Shown here piece by piece: positions 1 through 6,908 of a stretch of 14,290 nucleotides of DNA. This DNA comes from Nocardioides sp. GTDB lineage: Bacteria; Actinomycetota; Actinomycetes; Propionibacteriales; Nocardioidaceae. The DNA lies in assembly GCA_021166815.1 (NCBI GenBank), contig JAJPEO010000313.1:1-14290 (forward strand). Reading direction: 5' to 3'. The notes beneath the pieces were generated by a model that had not been told where the DNA came from, did no database searches, and worked only from the letters and a program-made list of their open reading frames with translations. Positions within the stretch are counted from its first letter, which is position 1. Each line of letters starts with the position of its first letter. The translations under genes and the position numbers were made by a program.

Positions 1-1
1 G

Positions 2-349
2 GCCTTCCCGGTGGTGTGGACCGCGCTGTACGCCGACCTCGCACTGGTCTCGGCGACAGCGGTCAACGAGGCGGAGCGTGCGGGGGAGGCCGACCAGGCG
101 GCGGCGTACTGGCGGGCCCTGGGTGCCAACCTGCTCCTCAACGCCGGCTGGAGCGTGCTCTTCTGGCGGCTGCGCAGCCCGGCCCTCGCGACGCTCGGGG
201 CCGCCGCGCTGACCGCGAGCAGCGCCGACCTCGCCCGGCGGGCCGGCAGCCCGGGACGGGCACGGGCGCTGGTGCCGTACGCCGCGTGGTGCGGGTTCGC
301 CACGGTGCTGTCGGGCGAGATCGCGCGCCGCAACCGGTCGACGCGCTGA
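2..349 (+). CDS. TspO/MBR family protein, C-terminal part (5' truncated by window)
   Basis: This reading frame is open from the first complete codon, so the true start lies before the window. The visible part begins A-F-P-V-V-W-T-A-L-Y-A, matching the family pattern xxPVWTxLYA. It continues with N-L-L-L-N-A-G-W-S-V-L-F-W (family LNxxWSxLFF) and ends L-V-P-Y-A-A-W-C-G-F-A-T (family LVPYLxWVxFAT). Three hydrophobic segments fit the last transmembrane helices of a five-helix TspO protein. TspO/MBR proteins are integral membrane proteins that bind tetrapyrroles and sterol-like ligands; their bacterial role is often described as oxygen or stress related, and the function here is not known. It ends 61 bp before the ada-alkA fusion. 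Family assignment is good; function is not inferable. Confidence 0.75.
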   Translation, partial: AFPVVWTALYADLALVSATAVNEAERAGEADQAAAYWRALGANLLLNAGWSVLFWRLRSPALATLGAAALTASSADLARRAGSPGRARALVPYAAWCGFATVLSGEIARRNRSTR

Positions 350-410
350 CCGTTCCTGCCGTGTCCGATTTCCGCTGGTGAGGAGGCGCCGGCGGGGCGA
401 GGATGGGGGC

Positions 411-1904
411 ATGGCCCCGACCACCCACCTCGACCACGACGCGTGCTACCGCGCCGTGCAGAGCCGGGACCGCCGCTTCGACGGGGCGTTCTACACCGCG
501 GTCCGCACGACCGGCATCTACTGCCGGCCCTCGTGCCCGGCGCGTACGCCGGCCCGGGACAACGTCACCTTCCACGCCACGGCGGCGAGCGCGCAGGCAG
601 CCGGGTTCCGCGCGTGCAAGCGCTGCCTGCCGGACGCGACGCCGGGGAGCCCCGAGTGGGACGCGGCCGCCGATGCCGCCGGGCGGGCGATGCGCCTGGT
701 CGCCGACGGGGTCGTGGACCGCGAGGGCGTGGAGGGACTCGCCTCGCGGATGGGCTACTCCTCCCGTCACCTCAACCGGCTGCTGGTCGGCGAGCTCGGG
801 GCATCGCCGCTGGCGCTCGCTCGCGCGCGCCGCGCCCAGACCGCACGCGTCCTCGTCGAGGCGACCTCCCTGCCCATGACCGAGATCGCCTACGCCGCCG
901 GGTTCGCCAGCATCCGGCAGTTCAACCAGACCCTGCGCGAGGTCTACGACGCCTCGCCGAGCGACCTGCGCGGACGGCGGCGAACGTCAGCGGCCGTGGG
1001 TCGCGTTCCGATGCGGCTGGGGGTCCGTACGCCGTACGACGGCAGGGCGCTCATGGGCTTTCTCGCGGTGCGTGCGGTCCCGGGGGTGGAGGTCGTCCGC
1101 GACGGCGCCTACCTCCGCACCCTGCGCCTGCCCCACGGCCACGGCGTCGTGGAGCTCCGCGTCCCCCACGAGCCCACCGCGGGCGCCACGGCGTTCGCAG
1201 AGGCGGTCTTCCGGCTCACCGACCTGCGTGACCTCGGCGCCGCAGTGGAGCGCACCCGGCGGCTCCTGGACGCCGACTGCGACCCCGTCGCGGTCGCCCA
1301 GGCGCTGGCGGACGACGACGTCACGGGCCCCCTGGTCCGGGCAGCGCCCGGCTTGCGGGTGCCCGGACACGTCGACGGCGAGGAGGTGGCGGTCCGGGCC
1401 GTGCTGGGCCAGCAGGTGAGCGTGGCGCGCGCCCGGGACCACGCCGCGTGGTTCGTTCAGCAGTGGGGCGAGCGTGTCGAGACGGACGTGCCGGGACTCA
1501 CCCACCTCTTCCCCGCCCCGGCCGTGCTGGCGCACCAGGACGGTGACGCGATGCGGATGCCCCGCGCGCGTGGCCGGGCCCTGGTCGGGCTGTGTGCCGC
1601 ACTGGCTGCCGGCGACGTGGCACTGGACCGCAGCGCCGACCGCGACCTCGTGCGGCACGCGCTCCTCGACCTGCCGGGAATCGGTCCGTGGACGGCCGAC
1701 TACATCGCCCTGCGGGCCCTGGGACACCCCGACGTCCTGCTGCCCACCGATGCCGGCACCCGTCAGGCGCTCGTACGGCTCGGACGTCCCCCGGCCGACG
1801 TGGAGGAGCGGGGAGAGGCGTGGCGACCGTGGCGGTCCTACGCCCAGATGCACCTGTGGCACAGCCTCACGCGAGACACTGGCCCCGACCAGGAGGAGAC
1901 CTGA
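411..1904 (+). CDS. alkA: Ada-AlkA fusion: methylation sensor/regulator with DNA-3-methyladenine glycosylase II domain
   Basis: A 497-residue three-part protein. Residues 1-75 are the Ada metal-binding domain, with C38, C42, C69 and C72 at the same positions as in E. coli Ada; C38 would accept the methyl group from DNA methylphosphotriesters. This numbering supports ATG 411 over the in-frame GTG at 378, and GAGG lies 8 bp before it. Residues of about 85-195 are an AraC-type double helix-turn-helix. Residues of about 205-490 are an AlkA-like glycosylase with the helix-hairpin-helix L421-P-G-I-G-P-W-T and catalytic aspartate D447 (in L-L-P-T-D-A-G). The protein probably senses methylation damage, activates its own regulon and excises N3-methylpurines. 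The methyltransferase half of E. coli Ada is missing but follows as ogt. M. tuberculosis Rv1317c-Rv1316c has the same split. I saw no clear operator. Confidence 0.93.
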   Translation: MAPTTHLDHDACYRAVQSRDRRFDGAFYTAVRTTGIYCRPSCPARTPARDNVTFHATAASAQAAGFRACKRCLPDATPGSPEWDAAADAAGRAMRLVADGVVDREGVEGLASRMGYSSRHLNRLLVGELGASPLALARARRAQTARVLVEATSLPMTEIAYAAGFASIRQFNQTLREVYDASPSDLRGRRRTSAAVGRVPMRLGVRTPYDGRALMGFLAVRAVPGVEVVRDGAYLRTLRLPHGHGVVELRVPHEPTAGATAFAEAVFRLTDLRDLGAAVERTRRLLDADCDPVAVAQALADDDVTGPLVRAAPGLRVPGHVDGEEVAVRAVLGQQVSVARARDHAAWFVQQWGERVETDVPGLTHLFPAPAVLAHQDGDAMRMPRARGRALVGLCAALAAGDVALDRSADRDLVRHALLDLPGIGPWTADYIALRALGHPDVLLPTDAGTRQALVRLGRPPADVEERGEAWRPWRSYAQMHLWHSLTRDTGPDQEET

Positions 1905-1905
1905 C

Positions 1906-2388
1906 ATGTGGACCGTGATGCCCTCGCCGATCGGCGACCTCCGCATCGTGGCGAGTGACGACGCGATCGTGGCGATCGACTTCTCGCCCTTCCACTCCCG
2001 CCCGGAGGGGCGCCCGCTGGGGGAGCGCGCCGACGACCACCCCGTCCTGGCCGAGGCCGTACGCCAGCTCACGGCCTACTTCGCCCGGGAGCGGCGCGAG
2101 TTCGACCTCCCGCTGGCCCCCCAGGGCAGTGACTTCCAGCGCCGCGTGTGGGAGCAGCTGGCCCGCATCCCCTACGGCGAGACGGCGTCGTACGGCCAGA
2201 TCGCGGGACGCCTCGGCATGACCAACGCCGCGTCACGCGCGGTCGGCCTGGCCAACGGCCGCAACCCCATCCCCATCGTGGTGCCCTGCCACCGGGTCAT
2301 CGGTGCCAACGGCACGCTCACCGGCTATGCCGGGGGGCTCGAGCGCAAGCAGGTGCTGCTGGAGCTGGAGCAGGACGCGCTGTTCTGA
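1906..2388 (+). CDS. ogt: methylated-DNA--[protein]-cysteine S-methyltransferase (Ogt)
   Basis: This 160-residue suicide repair protein transfers the alkyl group from O6-alkylguanine (and O4-alkylthymine) to its own cysteine. The acceptor is C128 in the signature P-C-H-R-V. The upstream block S-R-A-V-G-x-A-N-G-x-N-P-I-P-I contributes the DNA-binding helix and active site. The N-terminal half (M-W-T-V-M-P-S-P-I-G-D-L) is the usual small ribonuclease-like domain. Length is normal for Ogt. ATG 1906 is chosen because AGGAGG lies at 1891-1896, inside the end of the alkA gene, and the alkA stop codon ends one base before it; the two are surely one translationally coupled operon. The gene ends three bases from the end of the convergent iclR gene, leaving no room for a separate terminator. 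Confidence 0.95.
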   Translation: MWTVMPSPIGDLRIVASDDAIVAIDFSPFHSRPEGRPLGERADDHPVLAEAVRQLTAYFARERREFDLPLAPQGSDFQRRVWEQLARIPYGETASYGQIAGRLGMTNAASRAVGLANGRNPIPIVVPCHRVIGANGTLTGYAGGLERKQVLLELEQDALF

Positions 2389-2391
2389 CCC

Positions 2392-3114
2392 TCACTCCGA
2401 GGCAGCGCGGCGCAACGACTCCGAGAGCCGGTCGGCGGCCGCCAGCACTGCGGGGGCGTGCATGCGCCCCGGCTGGCGCGACAGGCGCTCGAGGGGGCCG
2501 GAGACCGAGACGGCGGCGATGACCTTGCCGCTGGGGGAGCGCACCGGCGCTGACACCGACGCGACCCCCTGCTCTCGCTCGCCCACCGACTGCGCCCAGC
2601 CGCGCCGCCGGATGCCGGAGAGGGCGGTGGCGGAGAAGGCGGCGTTCTGCAGGCCGCGGTGCATGCGCTCGGGGTCCTCCCAGGCGAGGAGGATCTGGGC
2701 AGCCGAGCCGGCGCGCATGGTCAGCTGCGACCCGACGGGGATGGTGTCGCGCAGGCCGCTGGGGCGCTCGGCGGCCGCCACGCACACGCGGTGCTCGCCC
2801 TGGCGGCGCCACAGCTGGGCGGACTCGCCCGTGATGTCGCGCAGCCGGGCCAGGACCGGCCCCGCCGCGGCCAGCAGCCGGTCCTCGCCGGCCGCGGCGG
2901 AGAGCTCAGCCAGCCGTGGTCCGAGGACGAAGCGGCCCTGCATGTCGCGGGCCACGAGGCGATGGTGCTCCAGTGCCACCGCGAGGCGGTGCGCCGTGGG
3001 TCGTGCCAGCCCGGTGCCGGCCACGAGGCCGGCCAGGGTGGCGGGTCCGGCCTCGAGCGCCGCGAGCACGAGGGCTGCCTTGTCGAGTACGCCGACTCCA
3101 GATCCGGTGTCCAT
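2392..3114 (-). CDS. IclR-family transcriptional regulator divergent from leuCD (NdgR/LtbR-like)
   Basis: A 240-residue protein. Residues of about 10-70 form an IclR winged helix-turn-helix (L-A-G-L-V-A-G-T-G-L-A-R-P-T-A-H-R-L, then a wing near F-V-L-G-P-R-L), and residues of about 78-240 the IclR effector-binding domain (G-S-A-A-Q-I-L-L-A and S-V-S-A-P-V-R-S-P-S-G-K-V-I-A-A-V-S-V-S-G-P). An IclR gene divergent from leuCD is the conserved actinobacterial arrangement of NdgR (Streptomyces) and LtbR (Corynebacterium), which control leucine and other amino-acid genes; that role is inferred from family and position. ATG 3114 fits the family start. There is no Shine-Dalgarno, but a GAATAT -10 box ends 6 bp before the ATG, which suggests a leaderless transcript. 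Confidence 0.9.
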   Translation of the reverse strand: MDTGSGVGVLDKAALVLAALEAGPATLAGLVAGTGLARPTAHRLAVALEHHRLVARDMQGRFVLGPRLAELSAAAGEDRLLAAAGPVLARLRDITGESAQLWRRQGEHRVCVAAAERPSGLRDTIPVGSQLTMRAGSAAQILLAWEDPERMHRGLQNAAFSATALSGIRRRGWAQSVGEREQGVASVSAPVRSPSGKVIAAVSVSGPLERLSRQPGRMHAPAVLAAADRLSESLRRAASE

Positions 3115-3120
3115 ATGCCG

Positions 3121-3149
3121 ATATTCTCATCTCAGGAAGTGGGATGCAA
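3121..3149 (-). promoter_or_regulatory. candidate promoter of the iclR gene, leaderless
   Basis: On the minus strand TTGCAT (3149-3144) is followed by a 17-bp spacer and GAATAT (3126-3121). The expected start point is the A of the ATG at 3114, and no ribosome binding site is visible, so a leaderless mRNA is likely. The box assignment is by eye. Confidence 0.4.
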
Positions 3150-3153
3150 GGGT

Positions 3154-3159
3154 TAGGCT
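3154..3159 (+). promoter_or_regulatory. candidate -10 box for leuCD
   Basis: TAGGCT matches the actinobacterial TANNNT pattern. It would start transcription near 3166, giving a leader of about 87 nt before leuC. No good -35 hexamer is visible at the right distance, as expected for an activator-dependent or weak promoter. The region overlaps the upstream side of the iclR promoter, so one bound regulator could affect both. Confidence 0.35.
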
Positions 3160-3168
3160 CATCACCAT

Positions 3169-3182
3169 CGCCCGATCGGGCG
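3169..3182. promoter_or_regulatory. 14-bp perfect palindrome in the leuC leader, possible operator
   Basis: CGCCCGATCGGGCG is its own reverse complement. It lies just after the inferred leuC start point, and its left half CCCGATCG recurs at 3222-3229. The position suits an operator for the divergent IclR regulator, but the same sequence could simply be a hairpin or chance in GC-rich DNA. Confidence 0.3.
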
Positions 3183-3252
3183 CGAAGTCGGCCGTGATCC
3201 GGACCGGCCCCGCCACCCCCTCCCGATCGAAGACAGAACGGAGTGAGGACCC

Positions 3253-4674
3253 ATGGGGAAGACCCTGGCCGAGAAGGTGTGGGACGAGCACGTCGTCCGC
3301 AGCGCTGAGGGAGAGCCCGACCTGCTCTTCATCGACCTCCACCTCCTGCACGAGGTGACCTCGCCGCAGGCCTTCGACGGCCTGCGCCTGGCCGACCGGC
3401 GCGTACGCCGCCCGGACCTCACCCTGGCCACCGAGGACCACAACGTTCCGACCCTCGACTGGGACAAGCCGATCGCCGACCCGGTGAGCCGCACCCAGGT
3501 CGAGACGCTGCGCCGCAACGCCGCCGAGTTCGGCGTACGGCTGCACCCGCTGGGCGACGTCGAGCAGGGCATCGTCCACGTCGTCGGCCCGCAGCTGGGG
3601 CTCACCCAGCCGGGCATGACCATCGTGTGCGGCGACAGCCACACCTCCACGCACGGCGCGTTCGGCGCGATCGCCTTCGGCATCGGCACCTCCGAGGTGG
3701 AGCACGTGCTGGCCACCCAGACGCTGCCGCAGGCCAAGCCCAAGACGATGGCCGTCACCATCAACGGTTCGCTGCCCGAGGGCGTCACCGCCAAGGACCT
3801 CGTGCTGACGCTGATCGCCCACACCGGCACCGGCGGCGGCCAGGGCTACATCGTCGAGTACCGCGGCCAGGCCATCGAGGAGCTCTCGATGGAGGCCCGC
3901 ATGACGGTGTGCAACATGTCGATCGAGTGGGGCGCCAAGGCCGGGCTCATCGCGCCCGACCAGACCACCTTCGACTACATCGAGGGCAAGCCCGAGGCCC
4001 CCAAGGGAGCCGACTGGGACGCCGCGGTCGCCCACTGGAAGACGCTCGTCACCGACGCCGACGCGGTCTTCGACAAGGAGATCGTGCTCGACGCCAGCGT
4101 GATGACGCCGTTCGTCACCTGGGGCACCAACCCCGGCCAGGGCGTGCCGCTGGGCGCGACCGTCCCCGGTCCCGACGACTTCCAGGACCCCAGCGACAAG
4201 CTGGCCACCGAGAAGGCGCTGGACTACATGGGCCTCGAGGCCGGCACGCCCATGCGCGACATCAAGGTCGACACGGTCTTCGTCGGCTCGTGCACCAACG
4301 GCCGCATCGAGGACCTGCGCCTGGCAGCGCAGATCCTGGAGGGTCACTCGGTCGCCGAGGGCACCCGCCTGCTCGTCGTCCCGGGCTCCGTCCGCGTGCG
4401 CATGCAGGCCGAGGCCGAGGGCCTCGACAAGGTCTTCATCGCCGCCGGCGCCGAGTGGCGCGGTGCGGGCTGCTCCATGTGCCTGGGCATGAACCCCGAC
4501 CAGCTGGCTCCCCAGGAGCGCAGCGCCTCGACGTCCAACCGCAACTTCGAGGGGCGCCAGGGCAAGGGCGGCCGTACGCACCTCGTGTCGGTGCCGGTGG
4601 CCGCCGCCACCGCCGTGCGGGGCACGCTGTCCTCGCCGGCCGACCTCGTTCCTACTACCGCCGGAGGCAACTGA
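3253..4674 (+). CDS. leuC: 3-isopropylmalate dehydratase large subunit
   Basis: A 473-residue aconitase-family protein. With LeuD it isomerises 2-isopropylmalate to 3-isopropylmalate in leucine biosynthesis, in the cytoplasm. The three [4Fe-4S] cysteines are present: C347 in G-S-C-T-N-G-R, and C407 and C410 in [11 protein letters not shown]. The N-terminal substrate motif [13 protein letters not shown] and the end motif [12 protein letters not shown] are intact, and the length is standard. Start ATG 3253 has GGAG at 3240-3243 and GAGG at 3245-3248 upstream. leuD follows after one base, so the two are cotranscribed. Likely control is by the divergent IclR regulator. The long reverse-strand frames opposite this gene are shadows. 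Confidence 0.98.
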   Translation: MGKTLAEKVWDEHVVRSAEGEPDLLFIDLHLLHEVTSPQAFDGLRLADRRVRRPDLTLATEDHNVPTLDWDKPIADPVSRTQVETLRRNAAEFGVRLHPLGDVEQGIVHVVGPQLGLTQPGMTIVCGDSHTSTHGAFGAIAFGIGTSEVEHVLATQTLPQAKPKTMAVTINGSLPEGVTAKDLVLTLIAHTGTGGGQGYIVEYRGQAIEELSMEARMTVCNMSIEWGAKAGLIAPDQTTFDYIEGKPEAPKGADWDAAVAHWKTLVTDADAVFDKEIVLDASVMTPFVTWGTNPGQGVPLGATVPGPDDFQDPSDKLATEKALDYMGLEAGTPMRDIKVDTVFVGSCTNGRIEDLRLAAQILEGHSVAEGTRLLVVPGSVRVRMQAEAEGLDKVFIAAGAEWRGAGCSMCLGMNPDQLAPQERSASTSNRNFEGRQGKGGRTHLVSVPVAAATAVRGTLSSPADLVPTTAGGN

Positions 4675-4675
4675 C

Positions 4676-5275
4676 ATGGACAAGTTCTCCACCCACACCG
4701 GCGTCGGCGTCCCGCTGCGACGCAGCAACGTGGACACCGACCAGATCATCCCGGCGGTCTACCTCAAGCGCGTGACCCGCACCGGCTTCGAGGACGGCCT
4801 CTTCGCCGCCTGGCGAGGCGACGAGGACTTCGTCCTCAACCAGCCCGCCTACGCCAACGGCTCGGTGCTCGTGGCCGGCCCCGACTTCGGCACCGGCAGC
4901 TCGCGAGAGCACGCCGTCTGGGCCCTGCAGAACTACGGCTTCAAGGTCGTGCTCTCCTCGCGGTTCGCCGACATCTTCCGCGGCAACTCCGGCAAAGCTG
5001 GGCTGCTGGCCGCCCAGGTCGACCAAGCCACGATCGAGGCCCTCTGGGCCCACGTGGAGACGCACCCCGGCGCCGAGATCACCGTCGACCTGGAGTCCCG
5101 GACGGTGCGTGCCGGGGAGGGCTCCGAGGCGATCGAGGCATCCTTCGACATCGACGACTACACGCGCTGGCGCCTGCTCGAGGGCCTCGACGACATCGGG
5201 ATCACCCTGGGACACGAGGGCGACATCGCCGCATTCGAGTCGAAGCGCCCTTCTTGGAAACCGGTCACCCTGTGA
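4676..5275 (+). CDS. leuD: 3-isopropylmalate dehydratase small subunit
   Basis: A 199-residue swivel-domain subunit that completes the LeuCD isomerase. Recognisable blocks are V-D-T-D-Q-I-I-P-A near residues 20-30, the [14 protein letters not shown] substrate-binding loop near residues 70-83, and F-R-G-N-S-x-K-A-G-L-L near residues 101-111. Length and order are typical of LeuD. ATG 4676 has GGAGG at 4663-4667 and follows the leuC stop by one base, indicating translational coupling. A strong hairpin terminator starts 15 bp after the stop codon, so the operon contains only leuC and leuD. Confidence 0.98.
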   Translation: MDKFSTHTGVGVPLRRSNVDTDQIIPAVYLKRVTRTGFEDGLFAAWRGDEDFVLNQPAYANGSVLVAGPDFGTGSSREHAVWALQNYGFKVVLSSRFADIFRGNSGKAGLLAAQVDQATIEALWAHVETHPGAEITVDLESRTVRAGEGSEAIEASFDIDDYTRWRLLEGLDDIGITLGHEGDIAAFESKRPSWKPVTL

Positions 5276-5290
5276 GCCTGTGAACCACGC

Positions 5291-5317
5291 GAAAACCCCC
5301 ATTCCATGGGGGTTTTC
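5291..5317 (+). terminator. intrinsic terminator of leuCD
   Basis: GAAAACCCCC (5291-5300) and GGGGGTTTTC (5308-5317) are perfect complements. Two further A-T pairs extend the stem to 12 bp around a three-base loop, followed by GTTATTT. Because the stem carries an A-run on one side and a T-run on the other, it could work in both directions. It is the strongest rho-independent structure in the window. Confidence 0.85.
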
Positions 5318-5331
5318 GTTATTTGTGCGAC

Positions 5332-5361
5332 CGAAAAGCCCCATGGAATGGCCCTTTCGTC
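5332..5361. repeat. degenerate inverted copy of the leuD terminator palindrome
   Basis: CCCCATGGAATGG (5339-5351) is the exact reverse complement of CCATTCCATGGGG (5299-5311) in the leuD terminator, and the flanking GAAAA and TTTCG also match. Unlike the first copy, this one has mismatches that weaken its own stem, but it can pair with the first copy as a long imperfect hairpin. It lies in the gap before hupB. Confidence 0.6.
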
Positions 5362-5406
5362 GCCCGCCACGCAAACAAAAAGGCGTGAAGAAACACGCTC
5401 CGGTGA

Positions 5407-5435
5407 TTGTGAGCGCCCCTTGTGTTACCTAGCGT
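5407..5435 (+). promoter_or_regulatory. candidate hupB promoter
   Basis: TTGTGA (5407-5412) and TAGCGT (5430-5435) are separated by 17 bp and fit actinobacterial -35 and TANNNT -10 boxes. Transcription would start near 5442, giving a leader of about 52 nt before the hupB start codon. The strong -35 resemblance suits a highly expressed nucleoid-protein gene. Confidence 0.5.
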
Positions 5436-5493
5436 GCGATGAAACAACCGTCGAGCACGGGCTCGGCACCTGGGTTCATTGGAAGGGAAGCTA

Positions 5494-6075
5494 GTGAACA
5501 AGTCACAGCTCATCGACGCGCTCGCCGCGCGATACGAGGGGAACCGCAAGCACGCCGCCCACGCACTGGAGTCGGTGCTCGACACCATCACCCGCGAGGT
5601 CGCCAAGGGGGAGAAGGTCGCGATCACCGGGTTCGGCTCCTTCGAGAAGGCCGTCCGCAACGCCCGCTGGGTGCGCAACCCGCAGACCGGCGAGCGCATG
5701 AAGTCGAAGAAGAAGTCGGTGCCGAAGTTCTCGCCCGGCAAGGAGCTGAAGGACATCATCTCCGGGGCCAAGAAGCTGCCGAAGCTGACGGCCGCCAACA
5801 TGCCCAAGCCGCCGGCTCCCATCCGCGCCGCCGCTGCGGCCGTCACCGGGGCTGCCACTCCGGCCAAGAAGGCCGCTGCCACGAAGAAGGCCGCTCCGGC
5901 CAAGAAGGCGGCGCCCGCCAAGAAGGCCGCTGCCAAGAAGTCGGCACCCGCCAAGAAGGCAGCCGCGACGAAGTCGGCACCGGCCAAGAAGGCGGCACCG
6001 GCCAAGAAGGCGGCTGCGAAGAAGGCGCCCGCCAAGAAGGCCCCGGCCAAGAAGGCCGCGGCGAAGAAGTCCTGA
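5494..6075 (+). CDS. hupB: HU-family nucleoid protein with long lysine-rich C-terminal tail (HupB type)
   Basis: A 193-residue histone-like protein. Residues 1-91 are a full HU fold: start [10 protein letters not shown], the G-F-G-S-F-E block near residue 46, and the DNA-bending arm R-N-P-Q-T-G-E near residues 61-67. After a proline/alanine linker, residues 122-193 are built almost only of Pro, Ala, Lys, Thr and Ser in PAKKA-, AAKK- and TKKA-type units, like histone H1 or the tail of mycobacterial HupB/Hlp. HU binds and bends DNA as a dimer; the tail is expected to add non-specific DNA binding and compaction. GTG 5494 is chosen over the TTG at 5479 because it gives the canonical HU N-terminus and has GGAAGGGAAG just before it. 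Monocistronic, between two terminators. Confidence 0.95.
   Translation: MNKSQLIDALAARYEGNRKHAAHALESVLDTITREVAKGEKVAITGFGSFEKAVRNARWVRNPQTGERMKSKKKSVPKFSPGKELKDIISGAKKLPKLTAANMPKPPAPIRAAAAAVTGAATPAKKAAATKKAAPAKKAAPAKKAAAKKSAPAKKAAATKSAPAKKAAPAKKAAAKKAPAKKAPAKKAAAKKS
5857..6072 (+). repeat. hupB: PAKKA-type microrepeats encoding the HupB tail
   Basis: The DNA consists of near-repeats of GCCAAGAAGGC units with GCN-CCG spacers, coding eight P-A-K-K units and three A-A-K-K units over 72 residues. Such repetitive coding DNA can expand or contract, so tail length is expected to vary between strains. It also creates long hydrophobic open frames on the other strand that are not genes. Confidence 0.75.
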
Positions 6076-6091
6076 CGCCTGTCGTCCTGGT

Positions 6092-6125
6092 CAAGGGCGG
6101 GTCACCCTCGGGTGGCCCGCCCTTG
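6092..6125. terminator. hairpin between convergent hupB and cofC
   Basis: The arms at 6092-6106 and 6111-6125 pair over 15 bp with one G-T wobble around a CTCG loop. It lies 16 bp after the hupB stop and 25 bp before the cofC stop on the other strand. There is no long T-run on either side, but the stem is very stable and placed to serve both genes. Confidence 0.7.
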
Positions 6126-6150
6126 GCGTTGGTCGGGGACGGGTGACCTG

Positions 6151-6795
6151 TCAGGCGCTGGAGTCGGTGCCGACCAGGGCCGCTGCGGTGTGCGTGCCGA
6201 CCCCGAGCGTGATCGCGGCACGCAGGTCGTCGGCGTCGTCGACGTCTCGTCGCACACGCGGGTCCGGTGCGTCCACGTCCACCACCCCCTCCTCGGCGTG
6301 GGCCGCAGCCGAGGCCGGGCCGAAGCGGGGCCGGAACTGCTCGAGGGGGGCGGCGTACAAGGTGGTGCCCGAGCCCTGGGCGTCGCGCACGAAGGCCGGT
6401 CGATCGCGCGGGAGTGCTGCGAGCACCCCGGACAGCGCCGACGGCGTCAGGCAGGGCAGGTCGGCGAGCAGGACGACCGGGTGGGCGTCCGGCCAGCGCC
6501 GGCCGGCCTCCGCCGCGGCCTGGACCAGTGCGGCGTTGAGCTCGGTGGCGCCGTCGGGAACGACCGCGCAGCCACTCGAGCGCAACAGCCCGGCCAACGC
6601 GTAGTCGTCGGTCATGCCGAGCACGGTCACGACGCCCGGCGTCGCCCTCGCCGCCGCGGTGGTGTCGAGGGCGAACGCGGTCGCCAGGTCGCGGCGTCGT
6701 GCGGGGGAGTGCCCGGTGAGTCGCGACTTGCCGCGCGCTGGGGGCTTCACCGGCACGATGACGACGAAGCCCGGGGGATCGACTGGTCCACTCAT
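6151..6795 (-). CDS. cofC: 2-phospho-L-lactate (or phosphoenolpyruvate) guanylyltransferase, coenzyme F420 biosynthesis
   Basis: A 214-residue nucleotidyltransferase of the CofC/FbiD family. It activates 2-phospholactate, or PEP in mycobacterial FbiD, with GTP to make the intermediate for coenzyme F420. Visible features are the nucleotide-binding start [16 protein letters not shown] (about residues 10-25), the metal-binding L-L-A-D-L-P-C-L near residue 110, and Q-G-S-G-T-T-L-Y near residue 140. ATG 6795 is preferred because the family start lies just before the P-V-K motif and a GGAAG lies 10 bp upstream; an in-frame extension to 6879 is possible but would overlap the plsC promoter. The gene stands alone, divergent from plsC, as Rv2983 stands near gpsA in M. 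tuberculosis. The real substrate cannot be told from sequence. Confidence 0.9.
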   Translation of the reverse strand: MSGPVDPPGFVVIVPVKPPARGKSRLTGHSPARRRDLATAFALDTTAAARATPGVVTVLGMTDDYALAGLLRSSGCAVVPDGATELNAALVQAAAEAGRRWPDAHPVVLLADLPCLTPSALSGVLAALPRDRPAFVRDAQGSGTTLYAAPLEQFRPRFGPASAAAHAEEGVVDVDAPDPRVRRDVDDADDLRAAITLGVGTHTAAALVGTDSSA

Positions 6796-6858
6796 CGCCA
6801 GTGATCTTCCCACGCGCGCCACGGGGCGCATGGTGTCGTCCACGGGCGTCGTTCCGAG

Positions 6859-6864
6859 TAGCCT
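6859..6864 (+). promoter_or_regulatory. candidate -10 box for plsC-gpsA
   Basis: TAGCCT fits TANNNT and would start transcription near 6871, about 38 nt before the plsC start. No convincing -35 is visible. The 113-bp gap to cofC must also hold the cofC promoter, for which I see no clear box. Confidence 0.3.
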
Positions 6865-6908
6865 GCCTGCACGCACCATGACGAGTGCGGGAGACGGAGG
6901 GAGGGCGG

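Noticed and set aside
2303..3358. 351-codon plus-strand frame overlapping ogt, iclR and leuC
   Set aside because: Ser/Arg/Ala-rich shadow of the minus-strand iclR gene, with no recognisable domain.
3127..4749. 540-codon open frame on the minus strand opposite leuC
   Set aside because: It mirrors leuC codons in GC-rich DNA, has Val/Gly/Asp/His-rich low-complexity content and no recognisable domain; leuC itself is unmistakable.
4655..5374. 239-codon minus-strand frame opposite leuD
   Set aside because: Antisense shadow of leuD; the start falls in the duplicated terminator palindrome and no domain is visible.
5319..6050. Minus-strand frame with repeated A-G-A-F-L-A-G hydrophobic units, resembling a membrane repeat protein
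   Set aside because: It is the exact antisense of the hupB lysine-alanine-proline tail; the repeats come from the PAKKA coding units.
5439..6146. Plus-strand frame starting at ATG 5439 and overlapping hupB
   Set aside because: It is out of frame with hupB and Arg/Gly-rich with no domain; the start lies at the inferred hupB transcription start without a ribosome binding site.
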